NCBI RefSeq assembly: GCF_047275745.1
Contig: NZ_JBKQWU010000007.1
Location: 55,376-119,375 of the forward strand
Direction of reading: 5' to 3'
DNA length: 64,000 bases
Origin: Amaricoccus sp047275745
GTDB taxonomy: Bacteria; Pseudomonadota; Alphaproteobacteria; Rhodobacterales; Rhodobacteraceae
A program made the translations under genes and the position numbers. Under the pieces are notes generated by a model. The model was not told where the DNA came from. It was given only the letters and a program-made list of their open reading frames with translations, and made no database searches. Of this stretch, positions 8,075 through 16,797 are shown piece by piece (within the stretch, counting starts at the first letter, position 1; each line of letters opens with the position of its first letter).

Positions 8075-9133
8075 TCACCGCTCTGGCGGCGCGGCGGTGG
8101 AGCCGCGGACGAGAAGCTCCACCGGAAGCGTCTCGCGCAGCGTCTCGTTCGGGCGGTCGAGGATCATCCGGACGGCGCGGCGGCCGATGTCGCGGATCGG
8201 CTGCAGCACGGTGGTGAGCGGCGGCGATGACAGCGCGCTCTCCGGAACGCCGTCATAGCCCACGATCGAGACCGCGCCCGGCACGTCGATCCCTCGCGCG
8301 GCGAACCAGTCGAGCGCCACCATCGCGATCCGGTCCGACTGTGCGAGGATGGCGGTCGGCGGGTGCTCCGCCGCGAAGAGCGTGTCGAGCCCGCGCCCGA
8401 CCGAGGCCGTGTCGGTGCGCGTCTCGTAGACCGGAACCGAGCCCGGATCGATGCCAGCGCCCGCCAGCACTTCGAGATAGCCATCCAGACGATCCCGCGT
8501 GGAGAGATAGCGCGCCGCGCGCACCCGTTCGGGCGTGACCAGCCCCTCGCCGCCGTCGCGGAACTCCATCGCCAGCACGCCGAACCGGCGGTGCCCGAGC
8601 TCCACGAGATGCCGCGCGGCGAGGCGCGCGCCGAGCGCGTCGTCTATGCCCACGGCGGGCGCGGTCTCGTCCGCCTCGCCGAAGGCCAGCGCCACGAAGG
8701 GCAGGCGGCGTTCCCGTGAGGAGGCGATCAGCCGTTCCGCGTCGTCGAGACAGAACAGCACGAGCGCGTCCACGAGGGCGCTGCGGATGTTCCAGACGGA
8801 TTCGCTCTCGGTCGCCGCGGAGATCAGCGAGACCCCGATCCCCTCGGCGTCGCAGACCTCGGTGATGCCGGTCATCATCAGGCGCGCGTAGGGGTCGTCG
8901 AAGAAATAGGACAGGGGCTCGCCGGTCGCGACGCCGATCGCATTGACCCGCCCGGCGCTCAGCATTCGCCCGCGGGGGTCCGGGCCGGCGTAGCCGATCG
9001 CCTTGGCGGCGGCGAGCACACGCGCGCGGACCTCCTCGCGGACCAGTTCCGGGCGGTTGAAGACATTCGAGACCGTGGCCTTGGAGACCCCGGCGGATTC
9101 GGCCACGTCGATCAGTCGCGCGCTGCGTTCCAT
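8075..9133 (-). CDS. LacI family transcriptional regulator
   Basis: 352-aa repressor-type regulator. The N-terminal helix-turn-helix is clear: 'LIDVAESAGVSKATVSNVFN', with the hinge helix 'VLAAAKAIGYAGPDPRGRML'. A periplasmic-binding-protein-like effector domain follows, including 'IVGYDGVPESALSSPPLTTV' close to the C-terminus. Effectors of such proteins are usually sugars, but none can be named here. ATG 9133 starts just before the HTH as in most homologs; a TTG at 9169 is possible. Operator-like palindromes lie in the divergent promoter region (9191-9272), so it probably controls itself and the neighbouring DUF1127 gene. Confidence 0.92.
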   Translation of the reverse strand: MERSARLIDVAESAGVSKATVSNVFNRPELVREEVRARVLAAAKAIGYAGPDPRGRMLSAGRVNAIGVATGEPLSYFFDDPYARLMMTGITEVCDAEGIGVSLISAATESESVWNIRSALVDALVLFCLDDAERLIASSRERRLPFVALAFGEADETAPAVGIDDALGARLAARHLVELGHRRFGVLAMEFRDGGEGLVTPERVRAARYLSTRDRLDGYLEVLAGAGIDPGSVPVYETRTDTASVGRGLDTLFAAEHPPTAILAQSDRIAMVALDWFAARGIDVPGAVSIVGYDGVPESALSSPPLTTVLQPIRDIGRRAVRMILDRPNETLRETLPVELLVRGSTAAPPER

Positions 9134-9190
9134 CCCCTGTTGAATTGCATCCCCCGGGCTCGCGTTCAAGGGCGGTGTGCGGTGCCGCTC

Positions 9191-9272
9191 TTGAACCGGT
9201 TAAATTCAGTCTTGACTCGCAGCCGCCATGTCGTATTTTGAACCGGTACAAGTTTGATATGAACCGGTACAA
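9191..9272. promoter_or_regulatory. Three LacI-type operator palindromes
   Basis: Three near-identical sites share the core TGAACCGGT(T/A): 9191-9204 (TTGAACCGGTTAAA), 9238-9251 (TTGAACCGGTACAA) and 9259-9272 (ATGAACCGGTACAA). Each is centred on CC|GG, the central CpG expected of LacI-family operators. Centre-to-centre spacings are 47 and 21 bp; 21 bp is two helical turns, so the two downstream sites can be bound on one face of DNA. They sit between the divergent regulator and the DUF1127 gene. Binding by the adjacent regulator is inferred. Confidence 0.75.
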
Positions 9273-9287
9273 ATCAAGGAGATTGCC

Positions 9288-9521
9288 ATGAGTATGGTAT
9301 CAACGGCGGGGAACGCCGGTGCCGCCTCGCGGCCGTCGGAGCCGATCGGGGCGCTTTGGCGGCGGCTCGCGGCCGGGCGGGCCGCGCGGCGCGAGGAGGC
9401 GCGGATGCGCGGGCTCGGCGCACGGATGCTGGATGACATCGGCGCCGCGTGTGACGCCGGGGATGAGTCGGGACGCACGGTGAAAGTCGACGGGGTGCTC
9501 CTCAGCGGCCTCGCCCGCTGA
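9288..9521 (+). CDS. DUF1127-like small protein
   Basis: 77-aa basic protein. Its central 'RMRGLGARMLDDIGAAC' matches the DUF1127 signature (L-x-x-L-D-x-R-M-L-x-D-I-G). DUF1127 proteins in alphaproteobacteria have been linked to small-RNA or phosphate/stress regulation, but the role of this one is unknown. AAGGAGA at ribosome-site distance supports ATG 9288. The gene lies directly downstream of three LacI-type operators, so it is probably the main target of the divergent regulator. Its last 20 nt overlap the convergent xerC gene. Confidence 0.75.
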   Translation: MSMVSTAGNAGAASRPSEPIGALWRRLAAGRAARREEARMRGLGARMLDDIGAACDAGDESGRTVKVDGVLLSGLAR

Positions 9522-10569
9522 CCGGATCGCGCGGCGCGGGATCGCCCGTGCCAGCTACGCGCGCCCCAGCTTCGGTCGAACCGGACTCGCACGCCCCGGA
9601 CTTGCGCTCACGCGACTCGCGCGCCTTCGGATGGGCGCGCTCGTAGACTTCCATCAGCCGGGCCTGATCCACGCCGGTATAGACCTGCGTCGTCGCGAGC
9701 GAGGCATGGCCGAGCAGCTCCTGAATCGTGCGGAGATCGCCGCCAGCCTCGAGCAGATGCGTGGCGAAGGAATGGCGCAGCGCATGGGGCGTCGCGGTCG
9801 CCGGCAGGCCGAGCGCGGCCCGCGCGGTCTGCATCGCCTTCTGCACCAGTCGCGGGTTCAGCGCGCCGCCGCGCGCGCCGAGAAAGAGCGGCGCCTCGGG
9901 CCCGGGGGCGAAGGGCAGCAGCGCGCGATAGTCCTCGACCGCCCGCGCGGCCACCGGCAGCACCGGGACCAGCCGTTCGCGCCCGCCCTTGCCGCGCACG
10001 CGCAACACCTCGGGCAAGGGCGCGTCGCACTGGCGCAGCGCCAGCGCCTCGGAGATGCGCAGGCCCCCGGCGTAGAGGAGCGTGACCACGGCGAGGTCGC
10101 GCGCCGCGATCCAGGGTTCGGACGCCAGATCCTCGACCGCCGAGAGGAGGGCCTTCGCCGCGCCGGGCGCGACGGGGCGGGGCAGGCGCGGTTTCGTCCG
10201 GGGACCGCGGGTCGCCGAGACGGCGGGCGCCGGCGCGCCGCGCGCCTCGGCGAGCCAGGAATGGAAGCTCTTCACCGCCGAGAGCGCCCGGGCGAGCGAT
10301 CGCGCCGAGAGCCCGCGCGCCCGCTCCGCCGCCATCCAGGCGCGCAGGTCCGGCACCGCCACGCGGCCCAGCGCCTCCGCGCCCATCGGCCCGCCCTCAT
10401 GCAGCGCGAGAAACCCGAGATAGCCCGCGACATCGCGCCGGTAAGCGGTGATGGTGCGCGGACTGGCGCCGCGCACCGCGCTCATCCGCGCGAGCCACTC
10501 CTCGAGCAAGGCGACCGCCCCCTCGGAGGGCGCGGGACGGTCCCGCGCGGAGGCGGCGCGCGCGCTCAC
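9502..10569 (-). CDS. xerC: Tyrosine recombinase XerC
   Basis: Site-specific recombinase (355 aa) for chromosome-dimer resolution at dif. The N-terminal SAM-like core-binding domain spans about residues 20-105 ('SPRTITAYRRDVAGYLGFL'). The catalytic domain shows Arg in 'GGLRISEALAL', Lys in 'VRGKGGRERLVPV', 'HALRHSFATHLL', 'LLGHASLATTQVYTGVD' with the Tyr nucleophile. A polar C-terminal tail of about 40 residues after 'AHPKARES' exceeds the usual length. It starts with GTG overlapping the stop of the DUF484 gene (GTGA). The chromosomal operon position and full catalytic set argue for host XerC rather than a phage integrase. Confidence 0.92.
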   Translation of the reverse strand: MSARAASARDRPAPSEGAVALLEEWLARMSAVRGASPRTITAYRRDVAGYLGFLALHEGGPMGAEALGRVAVPDLRAWMAAERARGLSARSLARALSAVKSFHSWLAEARGAPAPAVSATRGPRTKPRLPRPVAPGAAKALLSAVEDLASEPWIAARDLAVVTLLYAGGLRISEALALRQCDAPLPEVLRVRGKGGRERLVPVLPVAARAVEDYRALLPFAPGPEAPLFLGARGGALNPRLVQKAMQTARAALGLPATATPHALRHSFATHLLEAGGDLRTIQELLGHASLATTQVYTGVDQARLMEVYERAHPKARESRERKSGACESGSTEAGARVAGTGDPAPRDPVSGRGR

Positions 10570-11285
10570 GAGAGCCAGCGGCGCATCACCCGTTCGAAGA
10601 CGCCTGCGAGAAAGCCCAGCAGGTCGGTCCCCTGATCCGGGTGGAACCGGTGCCCGTCCGCGGCGCCGAGCACGAGGAGACCCCCGAGGTTGCTCTGGCC
10701 GAGGTCGAGCTTCAGCACGGCTTCCGAGCGGATCTCGGCGGCCTGCGCGCCGAAGATGGCGGTGTCCTCGGGCCGCGAATGACGCAGCGTGACGCGGCGG
10801 GGCCCGAGGCCGCGGCCCTGGCGCACATAGGCGTCGACGCCGCCGCGGGGCAGCGCGACCATGACGTCGCGGAGCGGCCCCTCCGGGCCAAGGCTCGATC
10901 CGGCGGGCGCGGCCGGAGCCTCGAGCCCGAGGCGGATCACCTCGACGCCGAGGATCATCGCGACGTCTCGGGTCAGCACCGTCAGGAAGCTCTCGAAATC
11001 CTCCGCCTCCAGGAGCGCGAGACAGGCCCGGTGCACCTGGTTCGTGCCCGCGACATTCTCATAGGCCGCCGCCAGCACCTCGCGGTGCGTGTCCTCGAGC
11101 CGGTCCAGCCGTTCCTCGAGCCGGTCCACCAGCACGCCGCGCAGATCCACGATATTGCGCCCCTGCGCGCGGCGGTCGGCGGCGAGGAGCGCCCGCATCA
11201 CCTGATCGTCCTCGAGCACGATCGCCGGATCGGCGAGGATCTGGTCCCGCAGGAGGCTCACCGCCTCCTCGGTGGCGGCGCTCAC
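10566..11285 (-). CDS. DUF484 family protein (GAF-like)
   Basis: 239-aa cytoplasmic protein of the DUF484 family, which has a GAF-like fold and typically sits just upstream of xerC. The N-terminal helix region 'LRDQILADPAIVLEDDQVMRAL' and the segment 'GRNIVDLRGVLVDRLEERLDRLE' are typical. The GTG start at 11285 has GGAG 8 nt upstream, and is preferred to an upstream ATG (11327). The 3' end overlaps xerC by 4 nt. Biochemical function is not known. Confidence 0.88.
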   Translation of the reverse strand: MSAATEEAVSLLRDQILADPAIVLEDDQVMRALLAADRRAQGRNIVDLRGVLVDRLEERLDRLEDTHREVLAAAYENVAGTNQVHRACLALLEAEDFESFLTVLTRDVAMILGVEVIRLGLEAPAAPAGSSLGPEGPLRDVMVALPRGGVDAYVRQGRGLGPRRVTLRHSRPEDTAIFGAQAAEIRSEAVLKLDLGQSNLGGLLVLGAADGHRFHPDQGTDLLGFLAGVFERVMRRWLS

Positions 11286-11433
11286 AGCGCGGCTCCGGTG
11301 TCGGACGCCCGGCGCGCGGAATGGCACGGTGGAACACGGCGGAACGCCGCGCGGTCATATTCTCCCATGGGACTGCTCTCTCGCTCTGACGGCCCTTCGG
11401 CCCCGGTGACCTTCGGCCTTGTGATTTGCCGCG

Positions 11434-13695
11434 ATGATAGCCCAAGACTGGTCGGCGATGGAACAACTCAATCCGCCTCAGCCCGACCTCTTCGACGCGC
11501 CATCCGCCGCGCGCGAGTTCGCCCGGGGCGCGCCCGTCGCCGTGCTGACGGCGGAGGGGCTTGACCGGTTTCTCGACTACCGCGCGCCGGAAGGCGGCGT
11601 CTCGCCCGGCGATTTCGTCGCCGTTCCGCTCGGCCCGCGCCGGGTGCTGGGCGTGGTCTGGGGGCCGGGATTGGGCGGCTTTCCGGCCGAGAAGCTCCGC
11701 GACATCGCCCACCTGCTCGAGGTGACGCCGATGCGGGCGGAGATGCGGGAATTCCTGACCCGCGCGGCGGATTACACGCTGACCCCGCTCACGCATATGC
11801 TGCGCCTCGCGAGCCGGGCGCCCGGTCTCGGCGAGCCGCCGTCCTCCCGTCCGCTCCTGCGTCTGACCGAGGCCGTGCCGGAGCGGATGACCGAGGCGCG
11901 GGCGCGGGTGCTCGCGGCTTTCGCGGAATACGGCAGCCTGGGCTTCGCACCGGGCGAACTCGCGGCGCTCGCCGGCGTTTCGCACGGGGTCGTCACCGGG
12001 CTCGAGAAGGCCGGGGTGATCCGGCGTGAGATCGTGACGCGGGACCAGCCCTTTGCCCGGCTCGATCCCGGCGCGCCGCCGCGGGATCTCTCCCCCGCGC
12101 AGGCCGCCGCCGCCGCCGTGCTGCGGGAGCGGGTTGCGACGCGCGACTATTCGACCACGCTCCTGAAGGGTGTGACCGGCTCGGGAAAGACCGAGGTCTA
12201 TCTCGAAGCGGTGGCCGAGGCGCTGTCGCTGGGGCGGCAGGCACTGGTGCTTCTCCCCGAGATCGCGCTCTCGGTCGAGTTTCTCGACCGGGTCGAGGCA
12301 CGGTTCGGGGCGCGGCCAGTCGAGTGGCATTCGGGCGTGACGCAGGCGAACCGCCGCCGGGGCTGGACGGCGGTGGCGGCGGGAGCGGCGCAACTGGTTG
12401 TCGGCGCGCGTTCCGCGCTGTTCCTGCCCTTCGCCGATCTCGGCCTCGTCGTCGTCGATGAGGAGCACGACCACTCCTACAAGCAGGAGGAGGGCGTGCT
12501 CTATCACGCCCGGGACATGGCCGTGCTCCGGGCCTCGATCGAGAAGGCGGCGGTGGTGCTCGCCTCCGCGACGCCCTCGCTCGAGACCTGGGCGAATGCC
12601 GAGGCGGGGAAATACGCGCGCCTCGAACTGCCCGAGCGGTTCGGTGTCGCGCGGCTTCCGGAAATGGCGGCGGTCGATCTGCGCTCCCATGCGCCCGATC
12701 CGGGGCGCTTCATCTCCGGGCCGCTGGAGCGGGCGGTGACCGAGCGGCTGGGGCAGGGCGAACAGGTCCTGCTGTTTCTCAACCGCCGGGGCTACGCGCC
12801 GCTCACCATCTGCCGCGCCTGCGGCTATCAGGTCGGCTGCGACACCTGTGACGCGCGCATGGTCGAGCACCGGTTTCGCGGCCGTCTCGTCTGCCATCAA
12901 TGCGGCGCGACCCGCCCGATCCCGCTCCGCTGTCCTTCCTGCGACGTGGAGGGCAGGATGACCGCGCTCGGTCCCGGGGTCGAGCGGATCGCCGAGGAGG
13001 CGGAGCAGCTCTGGCCCGAGGCGCGGCGTGCGATCCTGTCCTCCGATCTCGCCGAGGGTCCGGCGGGGCTCAAGGCGCGGATCGACGAGATCGCCGGAGG
13101 CGGCGCCGATCTGGTGATCGGCACGCAGATCGTCTCGAAGGGCCACAACTTCCCGCATCTGACGCTCGTCGGCGTGATCGACGCCGATCTCGGGCTTCAG
13201 GGCGGCGATCTGCGCGCGGCGGAGAAGACCTTCCAGCTGATCCGTCAGGTCGCCGGTCGCGCGGGAAGGGCGGAGCGGCCGGGGCTCGCGCTTATCCAGA
13301 CGCATCTGCCGGAGCATCCGGCGATCGAGGCGATTCTCGCCAACGACGACGAGGGTTTCTGGCGCGCCGAGGCGGAGCAGCGCCGGCTCGCGGGCGCGCC
13401 GCCCTATGGAAGGATGGCCGGGATCATCGTGACCGGCCCGGACGAGACCCGGACCTGGGAGGTCGCCCGCGCGCTCGGCCGCGACATCGACAGGCTCCGC
13501 GGGCTCGGGGCGGAGGTCTATGGACCGGCGCCCGCGCCGATCGCCCGTATCCGCGGCCGCTGGCGCGCGCGGCTGCTCGTGAAGGCGGCGAAGGGCGTCC
13601 CGATCCAGCAGGCCATCCAGGCCTGGGTGGTCGGCGTGAATCCGCCGACCAATGTCCGGATCAGCGTCGACATCGACCCGCAGAGCTTCTTCTGA
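11434..13695 (+). CDS. priA: Primosomal protein N' (PriA helicase)
   Basis: Replication-restart helicase (753 aa, usual length). Order of landmarks: N-terminal DNA-binding region; Walker A 'GVTGSGKTEVYLEAV' near residue 245; DEEH box 'LVVVDEEHDHSYKQEEG'; the zinc-binding cysteines 'CRACGYQVGCDTCDARM' and 'CHQCGATRPIPLRCPSC'; helicase motifs V/VI around 'GTQIVSKGHNFPHLTLV' and 'RQVAGRAGRAERPG'. It reassembles replisomes at stalled forks. ATG 11434 is the longest start; ATG 11458 (MEQLNPP) is possible and neither has a strong ribosome site. It is divergent from the DUF484-xerC operon. Confidence 0.96.
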   Translation: MIAQDWSAMEQLNPPQPDLFDAPSAAREFARGAPVAVLTAEGLDRFLDYRAPEGGVSPGDFVAVPLGPRRVLGVVWGPGLGGFPAEKLRDIAHLLEVTPMRAEMREFLTRAADYTLTPLTHMLRLASRAPGLGEPPSSRPLLRLTEAVPERMTEARARVLAAFAEYGSLGFAPGELAALAGVSHGVVTGLEKAGVIRREIVTRDQPFARLDPGAPPRDLSPAQAAAAAVLRERVATRDYSTTLLKGVTGSGKTEVYLEAVAEALSLGRQALVLLPEIALSVEFLDRVEARFGARPVEWHSGVTQANRRRGWTAVAAGAAQLVVGARSALFLPFADLGLVVVDEEHDHSYKQEEGVLYHARDMAVLRASIEKAAVVLASATPSLETWANAEAGKYARLELPERFGVARLPEMAAVDLRSHAPDPGRFISGPLERAVTERLGQGEQVLLFLNRRGYAPLTICRACGYQVGCDTCDARMVEHRFRGRLVCHQCGATRPIPLRCPSCDVEGRMTALGPGVERIAEEAEQLWPEARRAILSSDLAEGPAGLKARIDEIAGGGADLVIGTQIVSKGHNFPHLTLVGVIDADLGLQGGDLRAAEKTFQLIRQVAGRAGRAERPGLALIQTHLPEHPAIEAILANDDEGFWRAEAEQRRLAGAPPYGRMAGIIVTGPDETRTWEVARALGRDIDRLRGLGAEVYGPAPAPIARIRGRWRARLLVKAAKGVPIQQAIQAWVVGVNPPTNVRISVDIDPQSFF

Positions 13696-13768
13696 CGCGA
13701 CGTCATTCGCGGTATTGGTGTAGGGATGGTCGTGGACACACTTGACAGGTGCGCGGCTTTGCCGTGTC

Positions 13769-15538
13769 ATGTCCTACGACTTTAGTCTCGCATTCGCAGA
13801 CCCCGGCTCACCAGTCCCCGGACGTGCTGAACCGTTGATTGGCACTGAAACCATTCCCAGGGCGGAGCCGAAGTTGCGACAGTTGCCTGTTCTTCCCCTC
13901 ATCGGCGTCACGCTGGCGGTCGCAACGCTCGTGACCTCGATGCGGCTGCTCGGGTTCGGACACGGGCCCGTCGCCGGTGCGATCCCGTCCGCCGGTGTCG
14001 CGCTCGCGGCGGGTCTTCGGCTCGGCCCGGCGGGGGCGGCGGCGGCGGCGCTCGGCTTCATCGTCGCGGTGCCGCTCGCGGACCTGCCGATCGACCACGC
14101 GGTCACGCTCGCTCTCTCGCATGGGCTCGCCGCCCTCGTCGCGGGCCCGGCGATGAAGGCGCTGAGCGCGCGACGGACGACCCGCTCGCGCACGAGCGAT
14201 CTCTTCGTGTTCCTCGCGGGCGCGACGATCTTCATCACGGTCGTCGCCGCCGTCGCCCTGCTCGCCGCCGCCGTCGGCTGGATCACGCTGGAACGGCCCT
14301 GGCGCTTCGTCGCGGTGATCGCGCTTTTCGAACCGCTGGGGATCATCACCGTCTTTCCCGTGATCGCCAACGCGCGGGAGTGGAGCGAGGTCGTGGCGCA
14401 TCCCGGGCCCATCGTGCCGATCATGGCGCTCGGCGGGGTCCTGACGGGCATCCTCGCCTATGTCCTCACGGCGACCGGGGCCGAGGTCACCGCCGGGGCC
14501 GCGCTGGTGCTCTCGATCCCCTTCTGCCTCTGGGTCGCGATGCAGCGGCGTTCGCTCGACGGCGCGGCGATCGCGCTCGTCGCCTCGCACGCGGTCCTCT
14601 ATCTCGTGCTGCGCGATGCCGGTTTCGACGTACTCTCGCCGGTGTTCCTGCTCAGCACGCTCTATCTCAACCTCCTCGTCGCCACATCGCAGTTCGTGCA
14701 TGTGGTCAACCGTGACCGGCTCGACGCGCTCGAGGAAGTCGCGGCGCGCAAGGCCGAGCTGGAAGTCCGTGTCGAGCAGCGCACAGCCCGGCTCGTCGAG
14801 ATGACGGAGCGCGCCCGCGCGGCGGACGCGGCGAAGACCCGGCTTCTCGCCACCGTCAGCCACGAGGTCCGCACGCCGCTCAACGGGGTGATCGGCATGG
14901 CGAGCGTCGTGCTCGCCGGCCGGCTTGATCCCGGGACACGCGCCAATGTCGAGATCATCCGAAGCTCGGGCTTCCATCTGCTCGACGTGACCAACCGCAT
15001 CCTCGATTTCTCCCGGCTTGAGAACGGCGGCGAGGCCGAGATCGTGGAGTTCGATCTGCGCGCGCTGATCGAGGAGGTGCTCGCCGAGGCACGCTTCCTG
15101 CCCTTCGCCAGCGGCCTCGTCCTTTCGCTCGACATGGCCGGGGGACCGGCGCCCCGGCTGGGCCAGCGGCAGGGGCTGCGGCAGGTCCTGACCAATCTGG
15201 TCGGCAACGCGCTCAAGTTCACCGACGACGGGCGCGTGACCGTCCATGTCTACGAGACACCGGGCGGCCTTACGCGGATCGAGGTCGAGGACACCGGTTC
15301 GGGCGTCCCGCCCGAGGCGCGGGAACGGATCTTCCGACCCTACGAGCAGGTGGAGAGCATCGCGGCGCGGCGCCACGGCGGTTCGGGGCTCGGGCTCGCG
15401 ATTTCCTCGGAGATCGTCGCGCGGATGGGCGGGCGCATCGGGCTTTCCGGCGCGGCGGGGCAGGGTTCCTGCTTCTGGATCGAGGTGCCGCTGGCGCTGT
15501 CGCGCGCCGCGCCGAGCCCGGAGCCGCTTCGCGCGTGA
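13769..15538 (+). CDS. Membrane sensor histidine kinase (MASE1-like sensor)
   Basis: 589-aa two-component kinase. About eight hydrophobic segments in residues 30-310 form a MASE1-like membrane sensor. A coiled-coil linker ('LEEVAARKAELEVRVEQRTA') leads to HisKA with the phospho-acceptor His365 in 'LATVSHEVRTPLNGVIGMAS'. HATPase follows, with N box 'QVLTNLVGNALKFTDDG', 'VEDTGSGVPPEARERIF' and 'RRHGGSGLGLAIS'. No receiver domain and no adjacent response regulator gene are seen, so the partner is encoded elsewhere. The signal sensed is unknown. ATG 13769 is used; a TTG at 13742 would add nine residues. Confidence 0.92.
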   Translation: MSYDFSLAFADPGSPVPGRAEPLIGTETIPRAEPKLRQLPVLPLIGVTLAVATLVTSMRLLGFGHGPVAGAIPSAGVALAAGLRLGPAGAAAAALGFIVAVPLADLPIDHAVTLALSHGLAALVAGPAMKALSARRTTRSRTSDLFVFLAGATIFITVVAAVALLAAAVGWITLERPWRFVAVIALFEPLGIITVFPVIANAREWSEVVAHPGPIVPIMALGGVLTGILAYVLTATGAEVTAGAALVLSIPFCLWVAMQRRSLDGAAIALVASHAVLYLVLRDAGFDVLSPVFLLSTLYLNLLVATSQFVHVVNRDRLDALEEVAARKAELEVRVEQRTARLVEMTERARAADAAKTRLLATVSHEVRTPLNGVIGMASVVLAGRLDPGTRANVEIIRSSGFHLLDVTNRILDFSRLENGGEAEIVEFDLRALIEEVLAEARFLPFASGLVLSLDMAGGPAPRLGQRQGLRQVLTNLVGNALKFTDDGRVTVHVYETPGGLTRIEVEDTGSGVPPEARERIFRPYEQVESIAARRHGGSGLGLAISSEIVARMGGRIGLSGAAGQGSCFWIEVPLALSRAAPSPEPLRA

Positions 15539-15699
15539 AGTTCTGGACCTGACTCCTTCGGGCGCGGGTCTTCGGGCGCGGGTCACCGGGCTTGGGGCTT
15601 CAGGCTGGTCGCCGGGGCCGAGCTTCTGGCCGCGATGGCGCTGGAAATCGGCACCGGGCCGGGATAGGAGACGCCGGGAGTTCCGCCCGAGGTCCCGCC

Positions 15700-16797
15700 A
15701 TGTCCGAACCCCATCCGACCATCCGCCCGCGCCCCGGCATCCTCGACATCGCCCTCTATGTCGGCGGCGAGAGCAGGCTCGCGGGCCGGAAGGCGCTGAA
15801 GCTCAGTTCGAACGAGAACCCCTACGGCCCGAGCCCGCGGGCCATCGAGGCGTTTCACGCCGCCGCCGCCGATCTCGCACTCTATCCCGATTCCGGCCAC
15901 GGCGCGCTCCGCCGCGCGATCAGCGAGACGCATGGGCTCGACCCGGAGCGGATCATCTGCGGCGCGGGTTCGGACGAGATCCTGACCTTCCTCGCCCAGA
16001 CCTATGCCGGCGAGGGCGACGAGGTGATCTACACCGAACACGGGTTCGGCATGTACCGGATCGTGGCGCTCGCCGCGAGCGCGACGCCGGTCGTGGTGGC
16101 GGAGCGGGAGCGGCGCGTCGACGTGGACGCGATCCTCGCCGCCTGTACGGATCGGACCCGGCTGGTCTTTCTCGCGAACCCGGCCAATCCGACCGGCACC
16201 CTGCTCGCCGAGGAGGAGGTGCGCCGGCTCGCCGGGGGGCTCCCGGCCGCGGCGCTTCTGGTCGTTGATGGCGCTTACGCGGAATTCGTGGGCGCGGACT
16301 TCGATGGCGCCGCCGGGCTCGTCGATGCGCGCGACAACGTGGTGATGACCCGCACCTTCTCGAAGATTCACGGGCTTGGCGGGCTTCGTGTCGGCTGGGG
16401 CTACGGGCCCCGGCATGTGATCGAGGCGCTGAACCGCGTGCGGGGGCCGTTCAACCTCTCCGGCGCCGCGCTCGCCGCGGCGGAGGCGGCGATCCGCGAC
16501 ACGGCCCATACCGAGGATTGCCGCGCGAAGAACGCGGAGAACCGCGCCCGCCTCGCCGCCGATCTCACCGCCCTCGGCATTCCCTCGGACCCGTCGGAGG
16601 CGAATTTCATCCTCGCGCGCTTCTCCAGCACCGCCGAGGCCGAGGCCTGCGACGCCGCGCTGCGCGACGCCGGGATCATCGTGCGCCGCGTCGCGGGATA
16701 CGGCCTGCCACATTGCCTCAGGATCACCATCGGCGATGCCGAGGGCTGCGCCCGCGTCACGCAGGCGATCCGCGCCTTCGCCGGGGCGCGCGTCTGA
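15700..16797 (+). CDS. hisC: Histidinol-phosphate / aromatic aminotransferase
   Basis: PLP-dependent class I/II aminotransferase (365 aa) of the HisC family. Motifs: 'LSSNENPYGPSPRAI' at the N-terminus, 'LANPANPTGTLL', 'LVVDGAYAEF', the PLP-lysine 'TRTFSKIHGLGGLRVGW' and the carboxylate Arg in 'RRVAGYGLPHCLRITIG'. The stop overlaps the start of tyrC by 1 nt (TGATG). This pairing suggests it also transaminates the aromatic pathway (prephenate or phenylpyruvate/tyrosine) in addition to, or instead of, histidinol phosphate. GAGGT at 15689-15693 supports the start. Confidence 0.92.
   Translation: MSEPHPTIRPRPGILDIALYVGGESRLAGRKALKLSSNENPYGPSPRAIEAFHAAAADLALYPDSGHGALRRAISETHGLDPERIICGAGSDEILTFLAQTYAGEGDEVIYTEHGFGMYRIVALAASATPVVVAERERRVDVDAILAACTDRTRLVFLANPANPTGTLLAEEEVRRLAGGLPAAALLVVDGAYAEFVGADFDGAAGLVDARDNVVMTRTFSKIHGLGGLRVGWGYGPRHVIEALNRVRGPFNLSGAALAAAEAAIRDTAHTEDCRAKNAENRARLAADLTALGIPSDPSEANFILARFSSTAEAEACDAALRDAGIIVRRVAGYGLPHCLRITIGDAEGCARVTQAIRAFAGARV

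Noticed and set aside
9502..10569. Tyrosine recombinase as integrase of a mobile element
   Set aside because: It is in the conserved DUF484-xerC operon, with no att repeats or foreign genes around it; it fits host XerC.
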